Source of the DNA: Bryobacterales bacterium
GTDB taxonomy: Bacteria > Acidobacteriota > Terriglobia > Bryobacterales > Bryobacteraceae
Assembly: GCA_003132905.1 (NCBI GenBank)
Contig: PKZC01000272.1
Coordinates: 1,724-25,144 of the forward strand
Length of the DNA: 23,421 bases
Direction: 5' to 3'
Part shown: positions 15,869 to 22,915 of the stretch, piece by piece
How positions within the stretch are numbered: the first letter of the stretch is position 1
Layout of the letters: each line of letters opens with the position of its first letter
Program-made: the position numbers and the translations under genes
The notes under the pieces: generated by a model
What the model was told of the DNA's origin: nothing
The model's input: the letters and a program-made list of their open reading frames with translations, nothing else
The model's database searches: none

Positions 15869-16462
15869 TCAAGCGATCAACCACGAAACCAGCGCCGTTT
15901 TGTTTTTCGGAGAAAATGGGCCCGTGCGTTTTTGAGCGGACGTATGGCCTGCTCCACTGATATTGAGCCGATTGATATCGAATTGGCCAAACAGCACAGC
16001 TATGGCGCGCCCGAATCCAGCTTCCGGCGGCAAGCTGTGGGTAAGCGCGACCAGCGATGGCTGCCCGACGGCGGTGTGTTGTGCAAGGCCGTTTTGATCA
16101 ATCATGTGATCCGCTCGAAAGATCACACGCATACCCACGTCGCGCGCCAATTCTTCGAGGCAAAACAATGCTGAGCGATCCGTCAAACCGGCAACTGGCA
16201 AACGGTTTTCTCTCAGATGCACTCGCAGATCGTCATACCACAGTTTGGCAACATCGCCGCGAATCGCGGAAGTGCAGACGCCTGCGCTGTGCAGCTCGGC
16301 GGCGAAACCCCGGCACTCTGCGAAACGTTCGTCAAAAACCGCTCTGTGGAACGCGAGGTGCGCCCGCGTTGGCGACAGGTTCCGACTAGAATCAGGCATT
16401 TTGACGAGCACTCCAGCGACCGTCGCCGCACCCATTTTCAGGACGCCCCTACGGTTGACCAT
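15869..16462 (-). CDS. Tat-signal protein of unknown function, first gene of the flavocytochrome operon (197 aa)
   Basis: Starts MVNRRGVLKMGAATVAGVLV, a twin-arginine signal (NRRGVLK followed by a hydrophobic run), so the protein is probably exported folded. The rest has no domain I can name: HRAVFDERFAECRGFAAEL, TSAIRGDVAKLWYDDLRVHL, GLTDRSALFCLEELARDVGM, then RVIFRADH. An AGGAGGTGA ribosome site at 16464-16472 makes this the best start in the window and implies strong translation. It ends 46 bp before the flavoprotein. Being cotranscribed, it may help assemble or anchor the flavocytochrome; that is inference. Confidence 0.82.
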   Translation of the reverse strand: MVNRRGVLKMGAATVAGVLVKMPDSSRNLSPTRAHLAFHRAVFDERFAECRGFAAELHSAGVCTSAIRGDVAKLWYDDLRVHLRENRLPVAGLTDRSALFCLEELARDVGMRVIFRADHMIDQNGLAQHTAVGQPSLVALTHSLPPEAGFGRAIAVLFGQFDINRLNISGAGHTSAQKRTGPFSPKNKTALVSWLIA

Positions 16463-16489
16463 TTCACCTCCTGCTATCTTTAGTTGCTG

Positions 16490-16497
16490 AGTGTATC
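16490..16497 (-). promoter_or_regulatory. GATACACT motif, candidate -10 region of the flavocytochrome operon
   Basis: TGATACACT lies 27 bp before the start codon and upstream of the strong ribosome site. TTACGC sits 17 bp further upstream as a poor -35. The same GATACACT string precedes ATG codons at 2785 and 21643. Confidence 0.3.
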
Positions 16498-16724
16498 ATT
16501 GGGCGCCGGTTGCGCGCGTAACGTGCTTAGCCGCCCGACCGAGTGAGTTCGGGGAAGAGCACGATCAACGGCAGGGTGTTAACTAACCGCCGTAAGTAAG
16601 CGTCCACGGCGTTGTCTTGTGACCGAAGGCTAAAGAGACCGAAAATTCGGAGCTAAGTCCCTGTAGTAGAGCCAGTCGCAGTGATTCAGTGGGCGATTTC
16701 TGTCGCTAACTATTTGAAAATAAT

Positions 16725-16769
16725 TGGAGCCACCCGCCGGGATCGAACCGGCGACCTGCTGATTACGAA
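16725..16769 (-). other. 3' half of a tRNA-Thr (CGU anticodon) gene: probable attachment-site scar
   Basis: On the minus strand the sequence from the anticodon loop to CCA is present: TTCGTAATCAG (anticodon CGT plus the 3' side of the anticodon stem), the variable loop, a perfect T arm GCCGGTTCGATCCCGGC, and the acceptor 3' strand ending GGGTGGCTCCA. The D arm, acceptor 5' strand and 5' anticodon stem are absent; the preceding bases (GATCGTCAGG) are unrelated. A tRNA cut cleanly at the anticodon loop is what a site-specific integrase leaves at the far end of an element. By geometry the element should lie to the right (higher coordinates), with the full tRNA beyond. No full tRNA-Thr is seen in the window. 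Confidence 0.8.
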
Positions 16770-16852
16770 CCTGACGATCGAGCCCTATAGTATTGAGTTC
16801 TCGTTGTAACTCGACCGCTTTAGGCGCTCCCAAGGGTGCTTCTCGGCGGATT

Positions 16853-16876
16853 TTGGATGGGCAATTGGATGGGCAA
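16853..16876 (+). repeat. Tandem 12-bp repeats next to the tRNA-Thr scar (with an inverted copy at 16938-16949)
   Basis: TTGGATGGGCAA occurs twice with no gap (16853-16864 and 16865-16876). The first 10 bases recur inverted at 16940-16949, within GCGCCCATCCAA (16938-16949). They lie 84-180 bp from the tRNA fragment and upstream of the primase gene. Such sites could be integrase arm-binding sites or replication iterons; sequence alone does not say which. Confidence 0.55.
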
Positions 16877-17059
16877 CGCATCACAATTTGAGTGCCGACT
16901 TTAATCCTCACTCTCCGGTAAGCGCACAGTCTTGCTCGCGCCCATCCAAGGCTGAGCCGCCCTGATCGGTCGCAAGAACTAACTAGCACCCGCTCGTTCA
17001 AAGCGGTCTAGCGGGTTCGTCCTACGGGGCAGTTTTTTCTTTTACAGGGTCAAACATAC

Positions 17060-17090
17060 GAAAGCCGCCTCCTGCGAAGGGGCGGCTTTC
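17060..17090. terminator. Strong hairpin, probable bidirectional terminator
   Basis: GAAAGCCGCC (17060-17069) and GGCGGCTTTC (17081-17090) pair perfectly over 10 bp around an 11-nt loop. The right side is followed by TCATTT, so the T tract is modest. No gene ends beside it on either strand; it may insulate the primase gene from transcription entering the element. The rest of 16463-17210, apart from the tRNA fragment and the repeats, shows no gene. A second T run (17033-17043) follows an ACCCGCT/AGCGGGT inverted repeat at about 16987-17020. Confidence 0.55.
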
Positions 17091-17210
17091 TCATTTCCAA
17101 GGCTCGGCAGTGAACTGGGCACATTTCATCCAAAGAATCACCCAGCTCGCAGCGAGTGTCCGGCACAGCCCTCTTCGTTCTAACCAACAGTAAATCTTCA
17201 ACGCCAGACA

Positions 17211-18578
17211 ATGAAATACGCACGGCCGTCGGTTGATGACCTCATCAACAACGTGCCGTGCATTCTGAAATCGTCTCGCCAGTTCCTCGCGTGGAACCTT
17301 GAGCGCGGCGAAAAGAAAGTCCCGCTCACGCCGGATGGACACTCATGGGGAGACTACAAGGACCCGAACTGCTGGAGAACGTTCAACGATGCGCTCGATC
17401 TTCTCGATCGTCGCCGAGCATTTGGAATCGGATTGGTGCTTCCTTCGCCCCAACAGATCAAAACTCTTTCCGGGTTCAACTTAATCCCTGGGTTAGTTGC
17501 CTTCGACGGTGATGCCAAACGGTCGTCGATGTCGGCGCGTTACAGCGTGCCGGCACACATTTCGGATTACGTGCGATCCGCCAAAACCTACTCCGAATTC
17601 TCACCCTCTCTCAAAGGCTTGCGGGCACTCGCATTTGGGACTATCCCGACCGAAAAACAGAACATCACGAAACACTTCGGCGATGGAACGGAACTCAGCC
17701 TCTATCGTGGCGGTTGGGTAACGCTATCGGGCCTTCCTTTTGGAGGTTCGTCTGCCACAATTGAGCATCGACAACAGGCCATCGACCGGATGGTGGCGGA
17801 GTTATGGCCTGAGCTGGTTGCGGGCGACTTAGCCCTCAACGAACCCGTCAGAGCGGCCCTGCCGCCACTTCAAGAAAGCGAGAGCTTCATCCTCGACCGG
17901 AGTCGTTCTGTCTCCGAAGAACGCATCCGACAGTTCATCCAGGGGCGGGACCGAACTGCTGATCAACTAAGCAAGATCACGGCCACGTGGGAGATGAAAC
18001 GTGGCTGGAATCACGGCAACACTCCGGACAGCTCAATGTATACGAAACGCATCGTCGAAGAAGCGCTTCGGCTGCGGCCCCTCTTCTCCTGGACAATGCA
18101 GGACGTCGTCGATATCTTGATCACCTTCTGCAACAAGCATCAACTCCAATGGAGTTTCGGTCGCGCAAAGAGGCAGATCGCTGACGGCCAGCGTTATGTT
18201 TCGCGTAAGACATGTCAACGGGGTGTTGGGGGTGGGGGGGATTGTACTTCGTTAGTTTCTCCTACACACACACCTACGTTGACATGTATAGGCTCCCAGA
18301 TAAATCGAGAGCACAATCATGGTGAAGAACTCGCTTCAAATACTACTCAAACCAATGACTTACCGATCGAGAAAGACCTAAAATCCCGGGACACTTTCGG
18401 CTCGCAATCAAGGTTGCACGAAGCCGCGAAACTGTCCCGGCATTTTAGGCATAGGTCAGTCGTGCGCGATGACATCATCGACGCCGTGAAGCAGTATCGC
18501 GGTTGGGTGAAGACCACAACCATAGCAGCAAAAGTTGGAGTGAGCCTGAAGCCACCAAGAAGCAGCTTCAAAGGCTAA
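17211..18578 (+). CDS. Phage/plasmid-type primase-polymerase (PrimPol) protein, frameshifted near its C-terminus
   Basis: N-terminal PrimPol domain of the NrS-1/D5-associated type: SSRQFLAWNLERGEKKVPLT at 21-40, DPNCWRTFNDAL, GIGLVLP at 72-78, an acidic FDGD motif at 98-101 in place of the usual D-x-D, SPSLKGLRALAFG at 131-143, and ELSLYRGGWVTLSG at 161-174. A helical region follows (ITATWEMKRGWNHGNTP...), then a low-complexity linker at about 333-355 encoded by the inverted-repeat/G-rich tract, then the start of a winged helix (DDIIDAVKQYRGWVKTTTIA, AKVGVS). At 18545 a missing C shifts the frame, and the listed stop comes after 10 wrong residues. Normal continuation is the next entry. No helicase domain is seen. 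Probable role: replication initiation of a satellite or plasmid-like element. No clear ribosome site at ATG 17211. Confidence 0.78.
   Translation: MKYARPSVDDLINNVPCILKSSRQFLAWNLERGEKKVPLTPDGHSWGDYKDPNCWRTFNDALDLLDRRRAFGIGLVLPSPQQIKTLSGFNLIPGLVAFDGDAKRSSMSARYSVPAHISDYVRSAKTYSEFSPSLKGLRALAFGTIPTEKQNITKHFGDGTELSLYRGGWVTLSGLPFGGSSATIEHRQQAIDRMVAELWPELVAGDLALNEPVRAALPPLQESESFILDRSRSVSEERIRQFIQGRDRTADQLSKITATWEMKRGWNHGNTPDSSMYTKRIVEEALRLRPLFSWTMQDVVDILITFCNKHQLQWSFGRAKRQIADGQRYVSRKTCQRGVGGGGDCTSLVSPTHTPTLTCIGSQINREHNHGEELASNTTQTNDLPIEKDLKSRDTFGSQSRLHEAAKLSRHFRHRSVVRDDIIDAVKQYRGWVKTTTIAAKVGVSLKPPRSSFKG
18210..18287. repeat. 11-bp perfect inverted repeat enclosing a G-rich, quadruplex-like tract, inside the PrimPol gene
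   Basis: ACATGTCAACG (18210-18220) and CGTTGACATGT (18277-18287) are exact complements. Directly inside the left arm come runs of 4, 5 and 7 Gs separated by TGTT and T (18220-18240); inside the right arm is a CCTACACACACACC stretch that can extend the stem with GGTGT. On the coding strand this makes a Gly/Thr/Pro-rich linker between two domains. Structured DNA within a primase gene is a candidate replication origin. Confidence 0.6.
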
Positions 18579-18973
18579 GATTAGCGGGCTTTGTAGAGAA
18601 CGACGGAAGAGGTCGCTATCGCAGCCACCGCGAACGCAAACAGCGACAGCTAAAGCCATGCAGCTTGAAGCCCATCCCGAAGTGTCGCGGTACGGATCGA
18701 GAGCGCAAGACGCTCTCCCGGAGCGAGCTGTCGAAGCGCGGCTGGCCGAAGGATTTGATCGACGAGATGTTCCCCGGGCGGGGGAAGGATTACATCGAAA
18801 AGGAGATTGTTGTGGATGACTTGATGGGTTGCGTCGTTAAGGCTCGCTTCTACCCTGTTTCGCGTATCAAGGAAATTGAGCTTCAGCCCTGGTTTGAGGT
18901 CGAGCGAGCCAAGATCGTGCGCCAGTCCCGCGCGACAGGTGCGGAAGATCGTGAAATGACTCGGCACGCTTGA
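18545..18973 (+). pseudogene. Frameshifted-off C-terminal part of the PrimPol protein (winged helix plus unknown domain)
   Basis: After the shift the frame continues PEATKKQLQRLRLAGFVEND and GRGRYRSH, completing the winged helix begun in the previous entry (KVGVS-PEATKK joins naturally if one C is restored to AGCCTG). A further 90 residues contain LSRSELSKRGWPKDLIDEMF and PGRGKDYIEKEIVVDDLMG, a module I cannot name. The first ATG in this frame, at 18503, is in non-coding phase, so independent translation is unlikely. The whole restored protein would be about 587 residues. Confidence 0.6.
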
Positions 18974-19011
18974 CTGACGAAGCCGTGTGCCGCATCATCG
19001 GAAGTAAGCTA

Positions 19012-19549
19012 ATGCCCGTTTTACGCAACCCGCGACATGAGAAATTCTCAACTTGTGGCCAGCGGGATAAAGCCAACCGAAGCATACACATCACTCGGCT
19101 ACAGCAAAGCCGGCGCGCCCCAGTCTGCTAACAATTTACTTAAACGTACTGATGTTCGAGAAAGACTCAACGAGATTCAGTCCCTTGCGGCTCAGTCCTC
19201 AGCAGAAGAAGTAGCGTTCGATCAGAAACGGGTTCTGAATCGGCTGGACGTATTAAGTAGGAAAGCTGAGGAATGTGGTCAGATTTCGGCCGCAGTTCGT
19301 TGTGAGGAGTTGATTGGTAAGCAGCGCGGCATGTTTGTAGAACGCCGCGAGCGGTTCCTGTGGAATGGCCGACTGGCCGACCTGATCCCAACCCTCAACC
19401 CTGAGCAGTTGTTGGAGATGGAAAACGAGATGCTGGAGATAGCGGCCGGCGGTGACCCGGCGAAGTTTGCCGAACTCCGGAAGCAGCTGGAGGCCGGCGC
19501 GGTCGTCATCGACGCCGAATCAACGCCGGTTGAACCACGATCCGCATAG
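19012..19549 (+). CDS. Phage terminase small subunit (TerS), frameshifted near the start
   Basis: The best start is ATG 19012, 7 bp after GGAAG, giving MPVLRNPRHEKF. The reading must then jump one base at about 19048 into the frame QLVASGIKPTEAYTSLGYSK, AGAPQSANNLLKRTDVRERL, NEIQ. That is the typical N-terminal helix-turn-helix of terminase small subunits (amplification, DNA-recognition and 'vRxRL' helices). The shifted frame alone would start at ATG 19037 with no ribosome site. The rest is helical (DQKRVLNRLDVLSRKAEECG, LNPEQLLEMENEMLEIAAGG) and reaches a normal length of about 178 aa. TerS binds packaging sites on phage DNA. No large terminase, portal or capsid gene follows, which fits a satellite that redirects a helper phage's packaging. 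Confidence 0.72.
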
Positions 19550-19901
19550 ATCGCGAGCGGCCGGCCTTCCCTATCTTCAGCCATGACCCGTGACCCCAGA
19601 AACCATAGACCGCCATCTTGCCAGTCGGAAGTCTCGATGGCGGACAATGGGGAGCGGCGCAATACTCGCATTCCAGATCTTGTTCCGACAGGGGCAGTCG
19701 CGCAAAGCTCGCCCACAACTATAGAGTCCGCCAGTGCGGTTGCGATATCGGAACGCCATTCGTCTAGCAAACCACCAAGATACCGCTGCACACTCCCAAG
19801 GGCGCGGGAACCTCTCGTGTTTTCTGTGGCGTGGGCGAGACTTGGAGCGTCCTTTTATCGTGATACCAGCACAACGCTTTGTGCTTTGATGGGAGACAAC
19901 C
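19550..19901. other. Intergenic region right of TerS, possible old element boundary
   Basis: No plus-strand gene is convincing. On the minus strand a frame from 19791 to about 19550 reads protein-like (LGGLLDEWRSDIATALADSI then WQDGGLWFLGSRVMAEDREG), then continues as antisense of TerS, so it could be a chromosomal gene cut by insertion of the element. It has no known family and no start context. The element's right junction is not recognisable: I find no second tRNA-Thr segment. Confidence 0.3.
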
Positions 19902-21451
19902 ATGAACGGGGCCGAGTGTCTCCTGAGAACCTTGCTTCACTGCGGAGTGGACACGTGCTTCATGAATCCCGGCACATCCGAGATGCAATTCGTCTCGGCG
20001 CTCGACCGCGTCGCGGGGATGCGCAGCGTGCTCTGCCTTTTCGAAGGAGTGTGCTCGGGAGCGGCTGACGGCTATGCCAGGATGCGCCGCCGCCCCGCCG
20101 CCACACTGCTACATCTTGGTCCGGGTCTGGGAAATGCGCTGGCCAATTTCCACAATGCCCGGAAGGCCCGAACGCCTGTTGTTAACATCGTAGGGCAGCA
20201 CACCACGCAACACCTGCGCTACGACGCACCTCTGACTGCCGATATCGAGGCCTTCGCGCGACCGGTCTCGGGTTGGGTTCGGACTCTGCAGCGGGCCAAT
20301 GACATGGGAGCTGATACTGCTTCCGCCGTTCGGGCTGCTGGTGGACCTCCAGGGCAGGTGGCCACTTTAATCGTGCCCGCCGATTTTTCCTGGAGCGAAG
20401 CCGGTGAGCCGGCAGATTTCTCCCCGCCCATCGACTCGCTTAGACCCAAATTGGAGTGCATACGCGGGGCGGCTTCAATACTGAAGTCCGGAGGGCCTGT
20501 CGGATTGTTGCTGGGCGGAGCCACTCTCCTTGCTGCAGGGTTGGAGGCGGCAGGCCGGCTAGCCGCGGGAACCGGAGTGCGCGTGTTTGCCGATCGCAAC
20601 GCGGCCCGCATGGAACGCGGCACCGGGAGGTTCTCACCACTTAGGCTGCCCTACTTTCCCGAGGCGGCAGAAGCAGCGCTGGCTGGATTGAAGCACCTCA
20701 TTCTTGTGGAGAGTGTGCCCCCCGTATCCTTTTTCGGATATCCGGGACGCAGAAGCTGTGTGGCGCCGGAAGATTGCTCGATGCATGTTCTGGCGTCGAC
20801 AAACGAGAATGGCACACAGGCACTTCAAGCGCTGATCCAGGAATGCGGCGTCGGCTTCGATTCTCCTCCCGCGCAGCGAGCGTCACCGCCTGTATTGCCC
20901 AAGGGCCCGCTTTTGACTCCGGAGACAATTGGTTTGGTGTTAGCCGCGGAGATACCGGAAATGTCCATTGTCTCCGACGAGGCGATTTCTTCGAGCGAAG
21001 CGATTTTGCAGAACCTTGCCGCGGCGCGCCCGTATGATTATCTGCCTATAACGGGGGGCTCCATTGGTCAGGGGCTGCCGGTGGCGGTGGGAGCAGCAGT
21101 GGCTTGTCCTGATCGCAAGGTGATCGCTCTGCAAGCCGACGGCAGCGCCATGTACACACTGCAATCGCTATGGACTATGGCGCGAGAACATCTGGATGTT
21201 GTTGTGGTGATCCTAGCGAATCGCCGCTATCGGATTCTTGAGATCGAGACTCGCAGGACCGGAGCTGGCGAGATCGGCCCGAAGGCTAACGATATGATGG
21301 ACCTCACGCGTCCGCAACTGGATTGGGTGAAGCTGGCCGAGGGACAGGAGTGCCCGGTTACCGCGCTGCCACAGTCGAGGAATTCATCGCTCGCTTCCGC
21401 GAAGCCGTGAACCAACATGGACCAAGACTGATCGAGGCAGTTCTGGAGTAG
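19902..21451 (+). CDS. ThDP-dependent enzyme, acetolactate-synthase/benzoylformate-decarboxylase type, frameshifted near its end
   Basis: Start ATG 19902 after GGGAG. N-terminal Pyr domain: FMNPGTSEMQFVSALDRV, the catalytic Glu48 in LCLFEGVCSGAADGYARM, and LLHLGPGLGNALANFHNARK. Central domain at about 180-330. C-terminal PP domain: TGGSIGQGLPVAVGAAVACP, then the ThDP/Mg motif as ADGSAMYTLQSLW (ADG where GDG is usual), and Asn in VILANRRYRIL. The frame drifts after LAEGQ and stops at 21410. Adding one G (CAGGAG to CAGGGAG, near 21347) gives VPGYRAATVEEFIARFREAV and NQHGPRLIEAVLE with TAG at 21449-21451, a normal end of about 517 aa. Reaction probably decarboxylation or carboligation of a 2-oxo acid; substrate unknown. 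The broken protein loses only the last 30 or so residues. Confidence 0.85.
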
Positions 21452-21642
21452 GCATTTTTGCTGATCCATCTGAGATCGCTTCCTGTGTATCCGTCGGCAG
21501 CAGCGAGCCCGACTTTACGCTTCAGGGGGCTGTATCAAAAAGCATGGGCGCGACAGGCGATTTGAACATTGAAAACAAAACTACTTTGATCGCAAAGAAA
21601 CCCGTCTCAAATAGACCACATTATGATACACTGCTAGCAGCC

Positions 21643-22269
21643 ATGAAACGAGCACCAAGCATCGACAGAGTCGCGCTCTACGCCCGCGTTAGCACCAAGG
21701 ATGGGCGACAGGACACTGAAAACCAACTGATCGCCCTTCGCGAGTACTGCGCGAAGCAGGGGTGGGAAATTGCCGGCGAGTATGTGGACCACGAGACGGG
21801 TGGGACATCGAAGCGGCCACATTTCCAACGCATGTTTGCGGACGCCAGGCAAAGGAAGTTTGACTTGGTTCTTTTCTGGTCGCTGGACAGGCTTTCGCGG
21901 GAAGGCGTCTCGGCCACACTGAACCATCTCGAAAGGTTGACGGCTGCCGGCGTGGAATGGCGATCATTCACCGAGCAATACCTGGACTCTTGCGGAATTT
22001 TCCGGGACGCCGTGCTCTCGATCCTTGCGACGATCGCCAAGCAAGAGCGCGTTCGGCGAAGCGAGCGCGCCTCCGCAGCGATCGCTCGGCTTCGGCGCCA
22101 AGGCAAGACGGATCATCTCGGAAGGAAGCGGAAAGTCATAGGCGCGAAGTTGGAAACGGTACGTCAACTTCATGAAGAGGGCTTGAGTTTGCGGGCGATC
22201 GCGGCCAAGGTTCATGCCTCCGCGATGACTGTCCAGCGCATAATTCAGCGGGAGCAGCCTTCGCCGTGA
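21643..22269 (+). CDS. Small serine recombinase/resolvase (208 aa)
   Basis: I place the start at ATG 21643 rather than the upstream ATG at 21544, because a promoter-like TATGAT (21622-21627, within TATGATACACT) lies between them and the resolvase fold begins at once. Catalytic domain: VALYARVSTKDGRQDTENQL with Tyr13, Arg15 and nucleophile Ser17; then FDLVLFWSLDRLSREGVS with Asp82, Arg83 and Arg86. The E-helix region (LDSCGIFRDAVLSILATIAK) leads into a C-terminal helix-turn-helix (EEGLSLRAIAAKVHASAMTV, QRIIQ). Length is that of resolvase/invertase types, not large serine integrases. It stands alone, with no transposase beside it, and its stop lies 3 bp before a tRNA-end-like sequence. Confidence 0.92.
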   Translation: MKRAPSIDRVALYARVSTKDGRQDTENQLIALREYCAKQGWEIAGEYVDHETGGTSKRPHFQRMFADARQRKFDLVLFWSLDRLSREGVSATLNHLERLTAAGVEWRSFTEQYLDSCGIFRDAVLSILATIAKQERVRRSERASAAIARLRRQGKTDHLGRKRKVIGAKLETVRQLHEEGLSLRAIAAKVHASAMTVQRIIQREQPSP

Positions 22270-22271
22270 AA

Positions 22272-22299
22272 CGTGGTTCGAATCCGTTACGGGGAGCCA
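22272..22299 (+). other. tRNA 3'-end-like sequence directly after the recombinase gene
   Basis: The spacing fits the 3' end of a tRNA exactly: 5-nt T-stem strand, TTCGAAT loop, 5-nt strand CCGTT, 7-nt acceptor strand ACGGGGA, discriminator G, then CCA. The GGGGAGCCA end recalls tRNA-Asn genes. The T stem pairs poorly (two GC pairs, two GT pairs, one mismatch), so this would be a worn remnant. It may be an attachment scar of the element that brought in the recombinase. Confidence 0.35.
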
Positions 22300-22403
22300 C
22301 AATGTCAAGTTCGAACTCACCGGGCAGTTTTGTTGACAGCATCCGATCGCCTAGCGGGTCCTTCTCGCCGCTGGTTTCGGACGATGGTAGAATTGAGCCC
22401 GAC

Positions 22404-22871
22404 ATGCCTACAGAATCGCGAGCAAAGCGGGTGGCCCCGTCGATAGACCTTTTCTCTTTTGCTGGGGAGCACCTTTCCTATGAAGCTCGGATGTTCGTTA
22501 TTTGTCGTGCAATGAAGCCGCGCGATCAGTTCGAGTCGAACCTTAAAGTCGAGGGCTTCGCGCTCCATCTCAAGAACTTAGTCGAATTCTTCTATCCGTC
22601 GAATCCCGGCGCGGACGACGTGCTCGCAGCCGACTACGCAGCAGATTGGAACGCCAAGCGCCCGGCGACCACTCCTCTTCTCGAAAGTGCTCGATTACAG
22701 GCAGGCAAGGAATTGCACCATCTCACTGCACAACGCATCGCTGGCAGGCCCTCGCACAAAGCGTGGGATTTCGATGGCATTAGTAAGGACCTAAAGGGCG
22801 TCATCTCAGCCTTTCTTGGCCTGCAGCCGAAGATACCGCAGGGGACAATTTCTGAATTGTCGGAGATTTGA
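22404..22871 (+). CDS. Protein of unknown function, possibly HEPN-like all-helical (155 aa)
   Basis: ATG 22404 is chosen over the GTG at 22266 because the longer version begins inside the tRNA-like sequence and has an unstructured N-terminus, and because GGTAGAAT (22386-22393) is a good extended -10 just upstream. The product is helical: FSFAGEHLSYEARMFVICRA, VEGFALHLKNLVEFFY, ESARLQAGKELHHLTAQRIA, then WDFDGISKDLKGVISAFL. The pattern of a helix with HLKNLVEFF and a later HHLT recalls a group of uncharacterised HEPN-like proteins, but the R-x4-H nuclease motif is not evident. It sits between the recombinase and a gene fragment it appears to interrupt, so it is probably cargo. Confidence 0.6.
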   Translation: MPTESRAKRVAPSIDLFSFAGEHLSYEARMFVICRAMKPRDQFESNLKVEGFALHLKNLVEFFYPSNPGADDVLAADYAADWNAKRPATTPLLESARLQAGKELHHLTAQRIAGRPSHKAWDFDGISKDLKGVISAFLGLQPKIPQGTISELSEI

Positions 22872-22915
22872 CTGCCGCCACTGTTACCAGGACTTGATCC
22901 GCTGGGCAACCTGAT

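Noticed and set aside
16630..17001. 123-codon minus-strand frame across the tRNA fragment, considered as a possible integrase end
   Set aside because: The best-looking part (QQVAGSIPAGGSN) is simply the translated tRNA; no integrase boxes are present upstream.
21544..21642. Longer N-terminus for the serine recombinase
   Set aside because: A -10-like TATGAT lies inside this stretch and the resolvase fold starts at the later ATG, so the extra 33 residues are probably untranslated leader.
22266..22403. Longer N-terminus for the 155-aa protein
   Set aside because: It would start inside the tRNA-like sequence, overlap the recombinase stop, and add a disordered Ser-rich segment; a good -10 box lies just before ATG 22404.
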